A DNA stretch of 45,776 bases from a bacterium UBP2_UBA2255 (GTDB taxonomy: Bacteria > Edwardsbacteria > AC1 > EtOH8). A model generated the notes under the pieces. That model had not been told where the DNA came from and made no database searches. It saw only the letters and a program-made list of their open reading frames with translations. The stretch is taken from assembly GCA_002347565.1 (NCBI GenBank), contig DDXR01000062.1, positions 1,081-46,856 of the forward strand, written 5' to 3'. A program made the position numbers and the translations under genes. Shown here piece after piece: positions 1-8,136 of the stretch (the stretch's first letter is position 1; the number at the start of each line of letters is the position of its first letter).

Positions 1-314
1 TCGGCGGTGAACAGCGGCCCGCCGGCCACCACCGTGACGCCAAGCTGCCGGCAGCGGTCCAGGATCCGTTCCACCGATTTCCGCTGGGAGTTCATGGCGG
101 ACAGGAACACGAAATCGGCCCAGGCGAGGTCCGCGTCCCCCAGCCGGCCGACGTTGCAGTCGATTAACCGCTGTTCCCATTCCCGCGGCAGCATCGCCGC
201 CACGGTCAGCAGTCCCAGCGGCGGGTTGTTCGCTTTTTTCCGGATGAACTTCAGGGCGTGTTTGAAGCTCCAGAACGTGTTCGGGTATTCCGGGTACAGC
301 AACAGGATATTCAT
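1..314 (-). CDS. B12-binding radical SAM protein, N-terminal part (truncated by window edge)
   Basis: Only the first ~104 residues are present; the gene runs off the left edge. It begins MNILLLYPEYPNTFWSF and continues with a PPLGLLTVAAMLP segment, the hallmark start of the cobalamin-binding domain of B12-dependent radical SAM proteins (the group often carrying a C-terminal DUF4070). These enzymes methylate or rearrange unactivated carbons using S-adenosylmethionine, a 4Fe-4S cluster and cobalamin. The radical SAM CxxxCxxC motif would lie beyond the edge, so the activity cannot be checked here. The start is the ATG at 312-314, preceded by AAGGAG at good spacing. Family is confident; substrate is unknown. 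Confidence 0.85.
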   Translation of the reverse strand, partial: MNILLLYPEYPNTFWSFKHALKFIRKKANNPPLGLLTVAAMLPREWEQRLIDCNVGRLGDADLAWADFVFLSAMNSQRKSVERILDRCRQLGVTVVAGGPLFTA

Positions 315-408
315 GGTGTTCTCCTTCGGGGGCGCTGGTCTGCGCGGATCGTGAATGATCACCGGGGCCGGCGTCGATCGAACAATAGAACCGGCCCCGT
401 CTGGCATA

Positions 409-436
409 ATCATAACGATAATCCGTCGGATGGAAA
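409..436 (-). promoter_or_regulatory. Candidate promoter for the radical SAM gene
   Basis: On the minus strand a TTTCCA -35 box (431-436), a 16-nt spacer and a TATGAT -10 box (409-414) point towards the gene starting at 314. The -35 overlaps an imperfect palindrome (TGGAAA at 431-436, TTTCCA at 444-449). The roughly 90-nt leader contains a hairpin (8-bp GGGGCCGG arms at 364-371 and 391-398). Weak -35; tentative. Confidence 0.35.
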
Positions 437-532
437 GTGCATGTTTCCACGTTCCATTGACTTTTTTCACCCGGGAAAGCAGGATGAACCGCGGCCAACG
501 TCATCGGGCGGCCGGGCCTCCCGGCCGAATCC

Positions 533-565
533 TCAATAACAAAGCGGCTCCTCTCGGAGCTGCTT
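533..565 (-). terminator. Rho-independent terminator behind the 4Fe-4S membrane protein gene
   Basis: Ten-base-pair stem (542-551 with 556-565, one G-T pair, TCTC loop). On the minus strand it is followed by a T-rich TTTGTTATT tract at 541-533. It lies about 20 nt past the stop codon of the gene at 586-1464. Confidence 0.65.
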
Positions 566-585
566 TCGCTGTTCTTTCTCCCCGT

Positions 586-1464
586 TCATCCGATCCGTTG
601 CGACACGCCGGGGCAGGTGATGCACTGCATGCAGCGCACGCACTTGGCCGATCCCGGATCCTTCCGAATGTCGAGGTCCACCGGGCAGAGCTTGCGGCAG
701 TCGGCCCGGTCGTGATGCGCGTGCGGGTCCACTGTGATCCGCAGCAGCGAGACCCGGTTGAATACCCCGAAGATCGCTCCCAGCGGGCAGATGAAGCGGC
801 AGAACGGCCGCTTGACGAGAACCGCAGCGACGACAACCCCGGCAGTGATGGCCAGCTTAATGTAGAACAGCGGACCGATCATGGCGAAGATCTGGGCGGG
901 CTGGCCGGGGAGCTTCAGCTTGAAGAACCCCGCCACCACGTAAGGGATGCCGGCCTCCAGGGTGCCTGCCGGGCAGAGCTTGGAGAACCACGGCTCACCG
1001 GTGAGCATCGGGACGATGATCGCCACGCCGAACAGCGAGACGTAGCGGCCCCAGCCCAGCCAGGAGGGCAGGGCCAGCTTGGTGCGCCGGATCTTGGCCA
1101 GCAGATCCTGGAACAGGCCGAACGGGCAGAGGTAGCCGCAGGCCCAACGGCCGACCAGCGCGCCGACCAGGAACAGGAGGCCCAGCAGTAAAAAGGGGAC
1201 GGCGCCGACAATGGCGAAATGCTGCAGGCTGCCGATCGGACAGGCGAACGCGGCCAGCGGGCAGGCGTAGCAATTCAGGCTGGGGCACGGCAGGTGCTTG
1301 AGGTAGGGCGCCAGGAAGTAGGAATTGGTCACGGCCGCCGCCGCCAGCTGAACATAGAGCCGCTTGGTCTGGATGAGACCCAGACGCTTCGCCTGTCGCT
1401 GCTTCATGCGCTGGGCCTTGGTGATGAGGACGCCCAGCAGATGTTTCACTGGTCGATCGATCAC
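586..1464 (-). CDS. NapH/MauN-like 4Fe-4S polyferredoxin membrane protein
   Basis: 292 residues with about five hydrophobic segments and repeated CxxxCP motifs: CGYLCP near residue 110, a single CP near 165, CRFICP near 225, then a C-terminal ferredoxin-like part (CRKLCP and CVRCMQCITCP). This is the pattern of NapH/NosR/MauN-type membrane ferredoxins, which pass electrons between the quinone pool or cytoplasmic donors and periplasmic or membrane partners. The partner is not in the window. It follows the adenosine deaminase gene by 33 nt on the same strand and is likely co-transcribed with it, though no functional link is evident. The start used is a GTG at 1464 without a good Shine-Dalgarno; an internal GTG or ATG in the first 25 codons is possible. 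Confidence 0.8.
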   Translation of the reverse strand: MIDRPVKHLLGVLITKAQRMKQRQAKRLGLIQTKRLYVQLAAAAVTNSYFLAPYLKHLPCPSLNCYACPLAAFACPIGSLQHFAIVGAVPFLLLGLLFLVGALVGRWACGYLCPFGLFQDLLAKIRRTKLALPSWLGWGRYVSLFGVAIIVPMLTGEPWFSKLCPAGTLEAGIPYVVAGFFKLKLPGQPAQIFAMIGPLFYIKLAITAGVVVAAVLVKRPFCRFICPLGAIFGVFNRVSLLRITVDPHAHHDRADCRKLCPVDLDIRKDPGSAKCVRCMQCITCPGVSQRIG

Positions 1465-1497
1465 GTCAGTCAGTTCCGGTCCGCAGGGGGATTCATG

Positions 1498-2709
1498 CTA
1501 TTCCACCACGCCGAACTTCTTCTCCACGGCCTCGTAATAATTGATCGCCGTCCGCACGTACTCGCGGCGCTGGGGGTAGGGATGGTAGAAGAACGAGCGC
1601 TTGAAGCCGTAGACGATGATATCCTTGAGCACGGCCGGCGGGATGTCGAAGTTCTGCACCGCCAGCGCGATCTCGTCGCTGACCGTGGTATGCGACACCA
1701 GCCGGTTGTCGGTGCAGAAGGTCAGGGATAGCTTGCTGGCCAGCATCTGGCGCAGCGAGTGGTCGGCAATGGTCTTGAGCTTGGGCGCCGTCTGCAGGTT
1801 GCTGGTAAGGCAAACCTCGATGGTGATCCGCGCGTCGGAGATGTAGTTGGCCAGGTCGCGCACGTACTTCTGCTTGTCGGCGATGTCCCTGGAGAGCACC
1901 ATCTCGCTGTCGAACAGGTACAGGCCGTGGCCGATGCGGTCGGCGTGCAGCTTGGTGATGGCCTGGAAGATCGACTCCGGGCCGTAGGCCTCGCCGGCGT
2001 GCACCGACTTGTGCATGAAGTGCTTGTGGACGTAGTCGTAGCTCTCCTCATGGTCGTCGGCCGGGTAGCCGTACTCGCTGCCGGCCAGATCGAACCCGAC
2101 GACCTGGACGTCGGAGCTGTCCCTGAGAGCCACCGCGGCCTTGGCCAGCTCCAGGCTTGCCAGCCTGATCACCTCCAGCTGCGACGAGTACTTGTGGAGC
2201 GCGAAGAACGACTTGTAGAACCTCGAGAAGTGCTCGTTGCAGAAGCGCATGGCGCAGACGATGATGCCGAACTCGAACCCGGGCTCGCCCGGGGGCAGCG
2301 CCGCGTTGATCTCGGTCCTGGCGCGCTTCAGGCCCTTGTCCACCGCGATCATCACGTCCTCGAACGACAGTTGGTCGCTCATGTGCAGCTGCGGCGCGAA
2401 TCGCACCTCGATGTAGCGCACGCCCTCGTTCCAATTGTCGTGCGCCAGCTCGCAGGCCACCCGCTCCAGGAACTCACGCTGCTGCATCACCGAGCAGGTC
2501 AGGCCGAAGCCCTTGAGGTACTCGTCGAGCGAGGCGTAGGCGTCCTTGAACACCAGCTGGCGCAGGCCGTCCTCGGTGTAGGACGGCAGCTTGATCTGCT
2601 CGGCCTTGGCGATGTCGATCAGCGTCGGCAGGCGCAGCGAGCCGTCGAGGTGGAGGTGGAGGTCGGTCTTGGGGATGGCGCGGATGAACTCGGGGGAGTA
2701 CGTATGCAT
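1498..2709 (-). CDS. add: Adenosine deaminase family protein
   Basis: 403 residues, longer than typical bacterial Add (about 330-350). The metal-dependent deaminase barrel motifs are in order: DLHLHLDGS near residues 16-24 (metal-binding His pair), VHAGEAYGPES with the catalytic HAGE, ADRIGHG, and TFCTDNR near the end with the metal/catalytic Asp. The predicted reaction is adenosine or deoxyadenosine plus water to inosine and ammonia, a purine-salvage step in the cytoplasm. The start is the ATG at 2707-2709 because AGGAAAAG lies just upstream; an in-frame extension upstream would run into the repeat at 2718-2797 and is unlikely. TDNR instead of TDDP occurs in other family members, so activity is plausible, but substrate range is uncertain. 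Confidence 0.9.
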   Translation of the reverse strand: MHTYSPEFIRAIPKTDLHLHLDGSLRLPTLIDIAKAEQIKLPSYTEDGLRQLVFKDAYASLDEYLKGFGLTCSVMQQREFLERVACELAHDNWNEGVRYIEVRFAPQLHMSDQLSFEDVMIAVDKGLKRARTEINAALPPGEPGFEFGIIVCAMRFCNEHFSRFYKSFFALHKYSSQLEVIRLASLELAKAAVALRDSSDVQVVGFDLAGSEYGYPADDHEESYDYVHKHFMHKSVHAGEAYGPESIFQAITKLHADRIGHGLYLFDSEMVLSRDIADKQKYVRDLANYISDARITIEVCLTSNLQTAPKLKTIADHSLRQMLASKLSLTFCTDNRLVSHTTVSDEIALAVQNFDIPPAVLKDIIVYGFKRSFFYHPYPQRREYVRTAINYYEAVEKKFGVVE

Positions 2710-2717
2710 TTCACTTT

Positions 2718-2797
2718 TCCTTTGCCACGGAGGCACAGAGGCACAGAGATCTTGAACGCGGTAAGACCCTTTGCGTGCTTGGCGTCTTGGCGGTTAG
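2718..2797. repeat. Interspersed intergenic repeat of short purine-rich units
   Basis: Fills the 84-bp gap between the ATPase and adenosine deaminase genes. One half is a short-period repeat (GAGGCACAGAGGCACAGAG, period 9). The other half reads on the minus strand as GCCAAGACGCCAAG followed by CACGCAAAG. From memory, near-identical blocks recur in intergenic regions of unrelated environmental genomes and give spurious peptides; I cannot verify that here. Its end touches the ATPase stop codon (TAA, 2794-2796). Confidence 0.6.
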
Positions 2798-3627
2798 AGT
2801 TTGCTGAGGTACGCCTCGGGGTTGTTGAGGAACGATCTCGTCAATTGTACATGGTCGAGGGCCGAATATGCAACAGTTTTTATCGGCGGGTCGTCGAAGC
2901 TCCAGATGGCCGCGCCCGGATGCGACAGGATGATGGGCGAGTGGGTGGCGATCACGAACTGCGAGCCGTCCGCGGCCATTCCCTTGAGCATCGCCAGAAA
3001 GGCGATCTGGCGCATCGGCGACAGCGGGGCCTCGGGCTCGTCCAGCAGGTAGAGACCGCCCGGCACGACGCGCGACCGGAACAGTTTCAGAAAGCTCTCG
3101 CCGTGCGACTGGGCGTCCAGGCCCTGACCGTAACGCTGGTCGATGGCCTGCAGCGAGCCCGCGAAGGGCATTCGGGCATATCCCCTGGCCATTTCCGAGC
3201 GGCCCTGGTACTCGTCGTCGATCTCCTCCAGCCGCTGGTTCATCTCGGCCCGCAGCCTGGCCGTGGCTTTGGCGTAGCCAAAGAAGTCCTCGGCCCGCAG
3301 GAAGAACCCCCTGTAGGTCTTCTTCGACCACGCCAGCCGGAAGCGCTTGGCCAGCGCCCGGGCGTGGGCCAGTGTCTTGTCGCTGCGCAGGCTCTCGGCC
3401 CCCACGGTCACGGAGTTGGCTGCGCAGGCCAGGGCCTCCAGCAGGGTGGACTTGCCGGTGCCATTCTCGCCCACCAGCAGCGTCACCGGCGCCGCGAACG
3501 CCAGCGCCCGTAATTTCCTTATCACCGGCAGCGAGAACGGAAATTCCCGCGCGGCGGCCCCCCGCGGGGGACGGTAGGTCAGCGAGGTAAGCAGCGGCAT
3601 GAGGCGATCGGGATGAATGGCGGGCAT
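2794..3627 (-). CDS. RecF/ABC-like AAA family ATPase
   Basis: 277 residues. A complete compact ATPase core is visible: Walker A GENGTGKST near residue 53, an SHGES signature-like motif near 175, Walker B LYLLDEPEAPLS near 193, and a switch histidine in VIATHSPI near 230. This matches small stand-alone ATPases of the COG3910/RecF-like group, whose cellular role is not established. Between Walker A and the signature lies a helical, charged segment (about 85-165), consistent with a short coiled coil. The ATG at 3627 is used; the ATG at 3600 (MPLLTSL) is an alternative, neither having an ideal ribosome site. It is divergent from the DUF2378 gene at 3687. Confidence 0.8.
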   Translation of the reverse strand: MPAIHPDRLMPLLTSLTYRPPRGAAAREFPFSLPVIRKLRALAFAAPVTLLVGENGTGKSTLLEALACAANSVTVGAESLRSDKTLAHARALAKRFRLAWSKKTYRGFFLRAEDFFGYAKATARLRAEMNQRLEEIDDEYQGRSEMARGYARMPFAGSLQAIDQRYGQGLDAQSHGESFLKLFRSRVVPGGLYLLDEPEAPLSPMRQIAFLAMLKGMAADGSQFVIATHSPIILSHPGAAIWSFDDPPIKTVAYSALDHVQLTRSFLNNPEAYLSKL

Positions 3628-3651
3628 CCCCTCTCACGGGCGGGGGGCGGC

Positions 3652-3680
3652 TTGACAAACCGAGCGGTGTGGAGTATCAT
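3652..3680 (+). promoter_or_regulatory. Sigma-70-type promoter giving an apparently leaderless DUF2378 mRNA
   Basis: TTGACA at 3652-3657, 17-nt spacer, TATCAT at 3675-3680. The expected transcription start, 6-8 nt past the -10, falls on the A of the ATG at 3687. The only GGAG nearby (3671-3674) lies inside the promoter spacer and would not be in the mRNA. Confidence 0.65.
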
Positions 3681-3686
3681 CACGGC

Positions 3687-4232
3687 ATGAGCCAGCAGGT
3701 CAAGGGCACAGGCATCATCCCTGTGATCAGCTACATCAAGGCCCACCAGGGCGAGAGAGGCTGGGCGCGTGTGCTGTCCCGCCTGCCGGACGAGATCCGC
3801 CAGATCCTCGACCGCCGAATTCTGCCCATCACCTGGTACCCCCACGAGGCCATCTCGCTGCTGTACGCGGCGGTCAGCGACGAGTTCGGCGGCGGTGATC
3901 CGAAGTACTGCTGGATAGTGGGGAAGGATTCGGCCGACTATGGGCTGAACCTGATCTACAAGCTGTTCCTCAGCTTCGGGTCGCCCCAGCTGTTCGGCAG
4001 TAAGGGGCCGGAGATGTGGAAGACCTACTACCAACCCAGCACACTGGAGGTGCTGCTGAACGAAAAAGGCGCGCTGATCGTCGCCATCCACGGGATGACG
4101 ACCACCCCTGCCCATGTGTACTCGATCGCCGGCTGGATGGAGCGGGCCGGTGAACTGACGGGCGGCCGCAACATCAACATCCGGGTGTCGGTCGATGCTT
4201 CCGGCATGCGGTACGACATCGCCTACCAATGA
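3687..4232 (+). CDS. DUF2378 (TIGR02265-like) family protein
   Basis: 181 residues beginning MSQQVKGTGIIPV. The layout matches the DUF2378/TIGR02265 family, known mainly from paralogue sets in myxobacteria: a KG..I start, a helical LPDE...IL....PITWYP segment, a Y.LNLIYKLFL..GSP helix, a W..YY.P turn and a C-terminal beta-rich domain. The fold is thought to resemble heme-NO-binding/V4R sensory domains; no biochemical role is established. No membrane segment or signal peptide. The ATG at 3687 fits the promoter immediately upstream; an in-frame GTG at 3669 lies inside the promoter and is rejected. A second family member lies at 21893-22450. A strong terminator follows. Confidence 0.75.
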   Translation: MSQQVKGTGIIPVISYIKAHQGERGWARVLSRLPDEIRQILDRRILPITWYPHEAISLLYAAVSDEFGGGDPKYCWIVGKDSADYGLNLIYKLFLSFGSPQLFGSKGPEMWKTYYQPSTLEVLLNEKGALIVAIHGMTTTPAHVYSIAGWMERAGELTGGRNINIRVSVDASGMRYDIAYQ

Positions 4233-4253
4233 AACCCGGGCATCGGACCGGTC

Positions 4254-4288
4254 GCCGAACACCCCGCCTGCGCGGGGTGTTCGGCTTT
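4254..4288 (+). terminator. Intrinsic terminator between convergent genes
   Basis: Perfect 14-bp stem (4254-4267 with 4272-4285, CTGC loop) followed by TTT. It lies 22 nt after the DUF2378 stop codon and before the convergent TPR gene (ends 4299), so the hairpin may serve both, although only the plus side has Ts. Confidence 0.8.
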
Positions 4289-4298
4289 GGGCCGGGCA

Positions 4299-6008
4299 TC
4301 ATTGCCCGACCGCCCTGGACTTGAGCGCCTCGGTGCGGCCGATGATGTATGACCGCTGGCCGGGATCGATGTCGGCCTCGGCCAGCCAGCGCTCCATATC
4401 GGCGAACGACCAATTGACGTTGTAAATGCGTGGCAGGAGCTCGTCCAGCCGTTTTTCGTCGTCGCGCGCGTCCAAGTCCAGCAGCCGTCTGGCCACGCAT
4501 GTCAGGTACAGGCAGACGGCCAATTCGTTGATGTTGTAGTCGACCGCAGGGGCTTTTTGCAGCGTGAGCAGCGCCTCCTGGTGCCGCCCCAGCACGATGT
4601 ACAGTTCGGCGATGTTGAGGTAGGCGATGATGTCGCCGGGACCGGCCGCCAGCGCCCGCTGGTAGTCGGCGATGGCCAGGTCGTACCGCCTCATTTCGCA
4701 GTGCAGGACGGCCCGGTTGTTGTAGGCCGCGCTGCTGCCCTGGTCGAGTTCGATGGCGGCGTCGAAGTCGGCCAGCGCTCCGCCGTGATCGCCGGCCTGC
4801 ATCAGCGCCGCGCCCCGGCTGATGCGGGCCGGGATCGAATCCGGGCGCAGCCCCAGCGCCCGTTCGAAGTCGGTCAGCGCCCGGTCGGTTTGCTTGCGGT
4901 CGGTGTGGATCTTGCCGCGCAGCACCAGCAGGGAGGGATCGCCGGGAGCCAGCTCCAGCGCTCGATTGGCATCGGCCAGCGCCCGGTCGTACTCGGCCTG
5001 GGAGCGGTGAAACTCTGCCCGGGCGCTGAGGGCCGTGGTGCGGCAAGGGTCGAGTTCCAGCGCTCGGTTGAAGTCCGAGAGGGCCCCGTCGTTCTCCCGC
5101 AGCTCCCATCGCAGGTTGGCCCGGTTGATCAGCGCGTACTGGTAGTGGTGGTCTGACGCCAATGCGCTGGTGTATTCCTCGATGGCCCGGCGGGGATCGT
5201 CCAGTGCCCGGTAGACGACGCCGCGGCCGTTGTGGGCATGGGGCGAGCCGGGCGTCAATTCCAACGCCCGGTTGAAATCGGCCAGCGCCTTGTCGTACTC
5301 CTTGAGGTTGCGGTAGGCGGCACCGCGGTGGACGTAGGCCTGCGAATAGGCGCGGTTGAGCTCCAGGGCGCGGTTGAAATCGACCACCGCCTGTTGGTGC
5401 TGCCGCAGATCGGCCCTGGCGCGGCCGCGGCCGAGGAACGCCTGCGCCTGACGGGGGTCCAGCGCGATGGCCTGATCGAACAGTTCGATCGCGGCCCTGT
5501 CGTCCTCGCCCTCGAAGGCCGCGTAGGCCCGCTGCGCCAGCAGCACCGACCGGTACTGCCGCCCCAGCTCGGCCTGCAGCAGGCGGTTGACTGTTCCCAG
5601 GCTGCCACCGAGATCCGGGGCATCAACCTCGGCCAGCAAGGCGGCCGCGATCCCCAGCTTCTCCTCCGCGATCCCCGCGGCATCGGGGTTGGCAGCGGAT
5701 CCAGCCGGGGAGCGCAAGTACTCGGCCGCCTCCTGCAGCGAGGCAGCCAGGGACCTGGCTTCCCGGTTGGGCGCCAACCGTGCAGTCTCCAGTGAGCGCA
5801 GCAGCCGCCGCAGCTGTCCGGCCCAGTCGTCGATTTCGCCGGTGTCGCGCAGGTACTTGGTGCGGCATTGCTCCAACGAAGAAACGGCCGCAGCTAGGCG
5901 GTCTCCCAACTGCTGCATGGTCGTTTCCGCTTCGCCCGGGCGGTCGTCGGGCGCTGCGCTCGGGACCGCGGTGCGCTCGCAGTCGCCACCGATCAGGGAA
6001 CAGAACAT
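4299..6008 (-). CDS. Multi-TPR repeat protein
   Basis: 569 residues with an N-terminal helical region (about 1-165) followed by roughly ten consecutive tetratricopeptide repeats. Signature lines such as ALADFNRALEL, AIELFDQAIALDP and AIADYQRALAAGPGD recur every 34 residues to about residue 500, and a non-repeat helical tail follows. TPR arrays form superhelical protein-docking surfaces; the partner is unknown. No signal peptide or membrane segment, so probably cytoplasmic. The start is the ATG at 6006-6008 (MFCSLIGGD), preceded by CAGGAG; the frame is open further upstream but lacks a ribosome site. The near-identical repeat units make the gene prone to internal recombination. Confidence 0.85.
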   Translation of the reverse strand: MFCSLIGGDCERTAVPSAAPDDRPGEAETTMQQLGDRLAAAVSSLEQCRTKYLRDTGEIDDWAGQLRRLLRSLETARLAPNREARSLAASLQEAAEYLRSPAGSAANPDAAGIAEEKLGIAAALLAEVDAPDLGGSLGTVNRLLQAELGRQYRSVLLAQRAYAAFEGEDDRAAIELFDQAIALDPRQAQAFLGRGRARADLRQHQQAVVDFNRALELNRAYSQAYVHRGAAYRNLKEYDKALADFNRALELTPGSPHAHNGRGVVYRALDDPRRAIEEYTSALASDHHYQYALINRANLRWELRENDGALSDFNRALELDPCRTTALSARAEFHRSQAEYDRALADANRALELAPGDPSLLVLRGKIHTDRKQTDRALTDFERALGLRPDSIPARISRGAALMQAGDHGGALADFDAAIELDQGSSAAYNNRAVLHCEMRRYDLAIADYQRALAAGPGDIIAYLNIAELYIVLGRHQEALLTLQKAPAVDYNINELAVCLYLTCVARRLLDLDARDDEKRLDELLPRIYNVNWSFADMERWLAEADIDPGQRSYIIGRTEALKSRAVGQ

Positions 6009-6139
6009 CGCGATCTCCTGTTGCCGGCTTATTGCGGGCCGGGCTCCCCCCCCCGTCCCCGGCAATGATATCCAAAGACCGGGGAAATAGCAAGGGGAAA
6101 GCCCCGCGCGACGGAGGGCTGTCCGTCTGGGCCGCCGCG

Positions 6140-6700
6140 TTATCCTTGGTACCGGTCAATGAACGCGAACCGCTCGAACGGCAAACGTTCTGGCCGGGCC
6201 GATTCTGCGGCCACAGCCCAATCCGGCAGTCCCCGGCGGATCGCATCGGCGCGACTCCCGATGTTGATCAGCGTGACGACGGTGAGGTCGGCGGGTATCT
6301 CCAGGATCGTTCGCACTTTCACCGGGTCGTAACCGGCGATGGGATGCGCCACCAGGCCCAGTTCGGTTGCCCGCAGGATCAGGTTGGCGGACGCCATGCC
6401 GGTGTCGAACAGCGCGTACTCCCGGCCATCCTTCATCACGCAGTCGAGGTCCCGCCTGGTGCAGACGGCCACGATCAGCGACGCCTCATTGGTCCACTCG
6501 TTGCCGGGGTTCATCGCCGAACGCAGGCGGGACAGCGCCCCTTCGCCGCGCGCGAAAACGAAGCGCCATGGCTGCTTGTTGAAGCACGAGGGCGCCAGTC
6601 CGGCGCACTCGGCCAAGTCGGCTATCAGCTCGTCGCCGATCGCCGCCGGCGCCAGCGAGCGGTACGCCCGTCGCTGTCGGATCGCGGTTCTTACGTCCAT
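6140..6700 (-). CDS. Nitroreductase family flavoprotein
   Basis: 186 residues starting MDVRTAIRQRRAYRSL, the usual FMN-phosphate-contacting opening of nitroreductases (RxSxR-like). LAPSCFNKQPWRFVF near residue 35 matches the conserved SxxNxQPWrF motif, and the tail contains NIGSRAD in the region that usually contacts FMN. Such enzymes are cytoplasmic FMN dimers reducing nitroaromatics, quinones or flavins with NAD(P)H; some act in dehalogenation or BluB-like chemistry, and the true substrate is unknown. The start ATG has GGGAG upstream. It is the single gene behind the promoter at 6729-6756. Confidence 0.9.
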   Translation of the reverse strand: MDVRTAIRQRRAYRSLAPAAIGDELIADLAECAGLAPSCFNKQPWRFVFARGEGALSRLRSAMNPGNEWTNEASLIVAVCTRRDLDCVMKDGREYALFDTGMASANLILRATELGLVAHPIAGYDPVKVRTILEIPADLTVVTLINIGSRADAIRRGLPDWAVAAESARPERLPFERFAFIDRYQG

Positions 6701-6728
6701 GGTGTTCTCCCGTACAGTGCTGGCAGTA

Positions 6729-6756
6729 ATTATATAGCGAAACCCGGCAATTGCAA
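6729..6756 (-). promoter_or_regulatory. Sigma-70-type promoter of the nitroreductase gene
   Basis: Minus strand: TTGCAA (6751-6756), 16-nt spacer, perfect TATAAT (6729-6734), in an A+T-rich island between two genes. The leader to the ATG at 6700 would be about 22 nt and contains the GGGAG ribosome site. Confidence 0.6.
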
Positions 6757-6784
6757 GCGAATAATTTTACTGCGAATAGCGCGG

Positions 6785-6818
6785 ATCAAAAGAAAACCCT
6801 CCCTGATGGGAGGGTTTT
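6785..6818 (-). terminator. Strong intrinsic terminator of the TldD/TldE transcription unit
   Basis: Eleven-base-pair stem with A/T base (6793-6803 with 6808-6818, TGAT loop). On the minus strand it is followed by TTTTCTTTTG. It sits 17 nt beyond the stop codon of the tldE-like gene at 6835. Confidence 0.9.
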
Positions 6819-6834
6819 TCCGGTCGCGCCGCGG

Positions 6835-8136
6835 CTATGATTTGGTGGTCACGGAGACGCCGTCGCACAGCACCGGGGGCGTCCATGAGCCGCCGAACGA
6901 CGGTTGCGGGGTGTCGCCGACCGCAATCACCTCGCGCAATGTCTCGTAGATGTTGCCGGACACCATGGCGTCCTTGACGCGGCCGACGATGCGGCCGCCC
7001 TCCACGTACAATCCCGGGCTGACGCCGACGGAGTAGTCGCCGTTGGGGATGTTGCCGCTGTGCGGCCCGAGCGCGCCCTCGACGATGATCCCCCGGTCCA
7101 TCAGCGCCACCAGCTGCGGCAGCGTCGCCGCGCCCGGCTCGATGAAGCAATGCGTCAACGCCGGGCCCGGCCGGGCCGTCACCGGGTCGCCGCTGCGGTA
7201 GCCGTGGCCGGTGGAGGACATGTCCAGCTTGGCACCGTAGTTCAGGTCGCGGTAAAAGTTCCGGACCACCCCCCGTTCGACCAGCGGCAGCCGGCGGCAG
7301 GCCACGCCCTCGTCGTCGAAGGCCCGGGCGCCCGGGACCGAATTCCGCAACGGGTCGTCGATCACGGTCAGCTGCTCGCTGAACAGCCGCTGCCCGGACC
7401 GGCCGGCCAGCGGCGAGATATGCTCGTAAACGCTGCGCCCGCTCAGCCCGCTGAACAGCCGCCACAGCAGCGTGATCATGCCATCGGGCATGAACAGCAC
7501 CCGCATCCGGCCGCCCGCGGGCTCGACCGTTCTCCGGCCCTGTCCGAACAGGTCAACCATCTCGGCGATCGTCCCGTCCGGCATCGGTTCCAGGCGCTTG
7601 GCGTAATGCACGCGGCCGATGCCGCTGCCCGAACCGGGGTAGATGATGTCGCCGGACGTCCCGGCGGAGGACGATCGTGCGGACAGGTCGGCGCCGGCGC
7701 TGTTGAGCACCCGCAGGGATTCCCGGCTGGTCTGGACCCCGACCATAATCTCGCCGTCGGTGCTGGTTTTGAGGATGTCGCAGACCCGCCGGGCCTCGTC
7801 CACCAGCTGGGCGCCGGTAAGCGACCGGACAGAGTCGTCGTAGGTGTCCAGGGCGGCGGCCGGTGCGGCCGCCGGCAGCGCGTACCTGGCCTCGACCCCG
7901 CCCTCCAGCGACCGCAGCGCGTTGTCGACCAGTCCCTGGCGGTCGAGCAGGTTCCGGGTGTAGGCGAACCCCAGTTTTCCGTCCTTAATGATCCGGAGCG
8001 AGACGCCGGACAGGAAATCGGTCTTGATGTCGTGCAGCCGGGCGTCCTGGCAGGTCACGGTGTCCGTGACCTGCTCGTGGGTGAACACCTCGGCCTGATC
8101 GGCGGCCTTGGCGGCCAGTGCCAGCAGCTGTTCCAT
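6835..8136 (-). CDS. pmbA: TldE/PmbA-like metalloprotease subunit
   Basis: 433 residues matching the TldD/PmbA family: N-terminal EQVTDTVTCQDARLHDIKTDFLSG, a central region with FDDEGV (as in PmbA), and a C-terminal GNIPNGDYSVGVSPGLYVEGG beta-sheet region ending with NIYETLREVIAVGD. It lacks the HExxxH metal-binding motif found in its neighbour, as expected for the non-catalytic TldE half of the heterodimer that degrades or trims unstructured peptides. It follows the tldD-like gene directly: the upstream TAA abuts this ATG, with GGGAGG inside the end of tldD, so translation is probably coupled and gives 1:1 subunits. It is the last gene of the minus-strand run and a terminator follows. Confidence 0.9.
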   Translation of the reverse strand: MEQLLALAAKAADQAEVFTHEQVTDTVTCQDARLHDIKTDFLSGVSLRIIKDGKLGFAYTRNLLDRQGLVDNALRSLEGGVEARYALPAAAPAAALDTYDDSVRSLTGAQLVDEARRVCDILKTSTDGEIMVGVQTSRESLRVLNSAGADLSARSSSAGTSGDIIYPGSGSGIGRVHYAKRLEPMPDGTIAEMVDLFGQGRRTVEPAGGRMRVLFMPDGMITLLWRLFSGLSGRSVYEHISPLAGRSGQRLFSEQLTVIDDPLRNSVPGARAFDDEGVACRRLPLVERGVVRNFYRDLNYGAKLDMSSTGHGYRSGDPVTARPGPALTHCFIEPGAATLPQLVALMDRGIIVEGALGPHSGNIPNGDYSVGVSPGLYVEGGRIVGRVKDAMVSGNIYETLREVIAVGDTPQPSFGGSWTPPVLCDGVSVTTKS

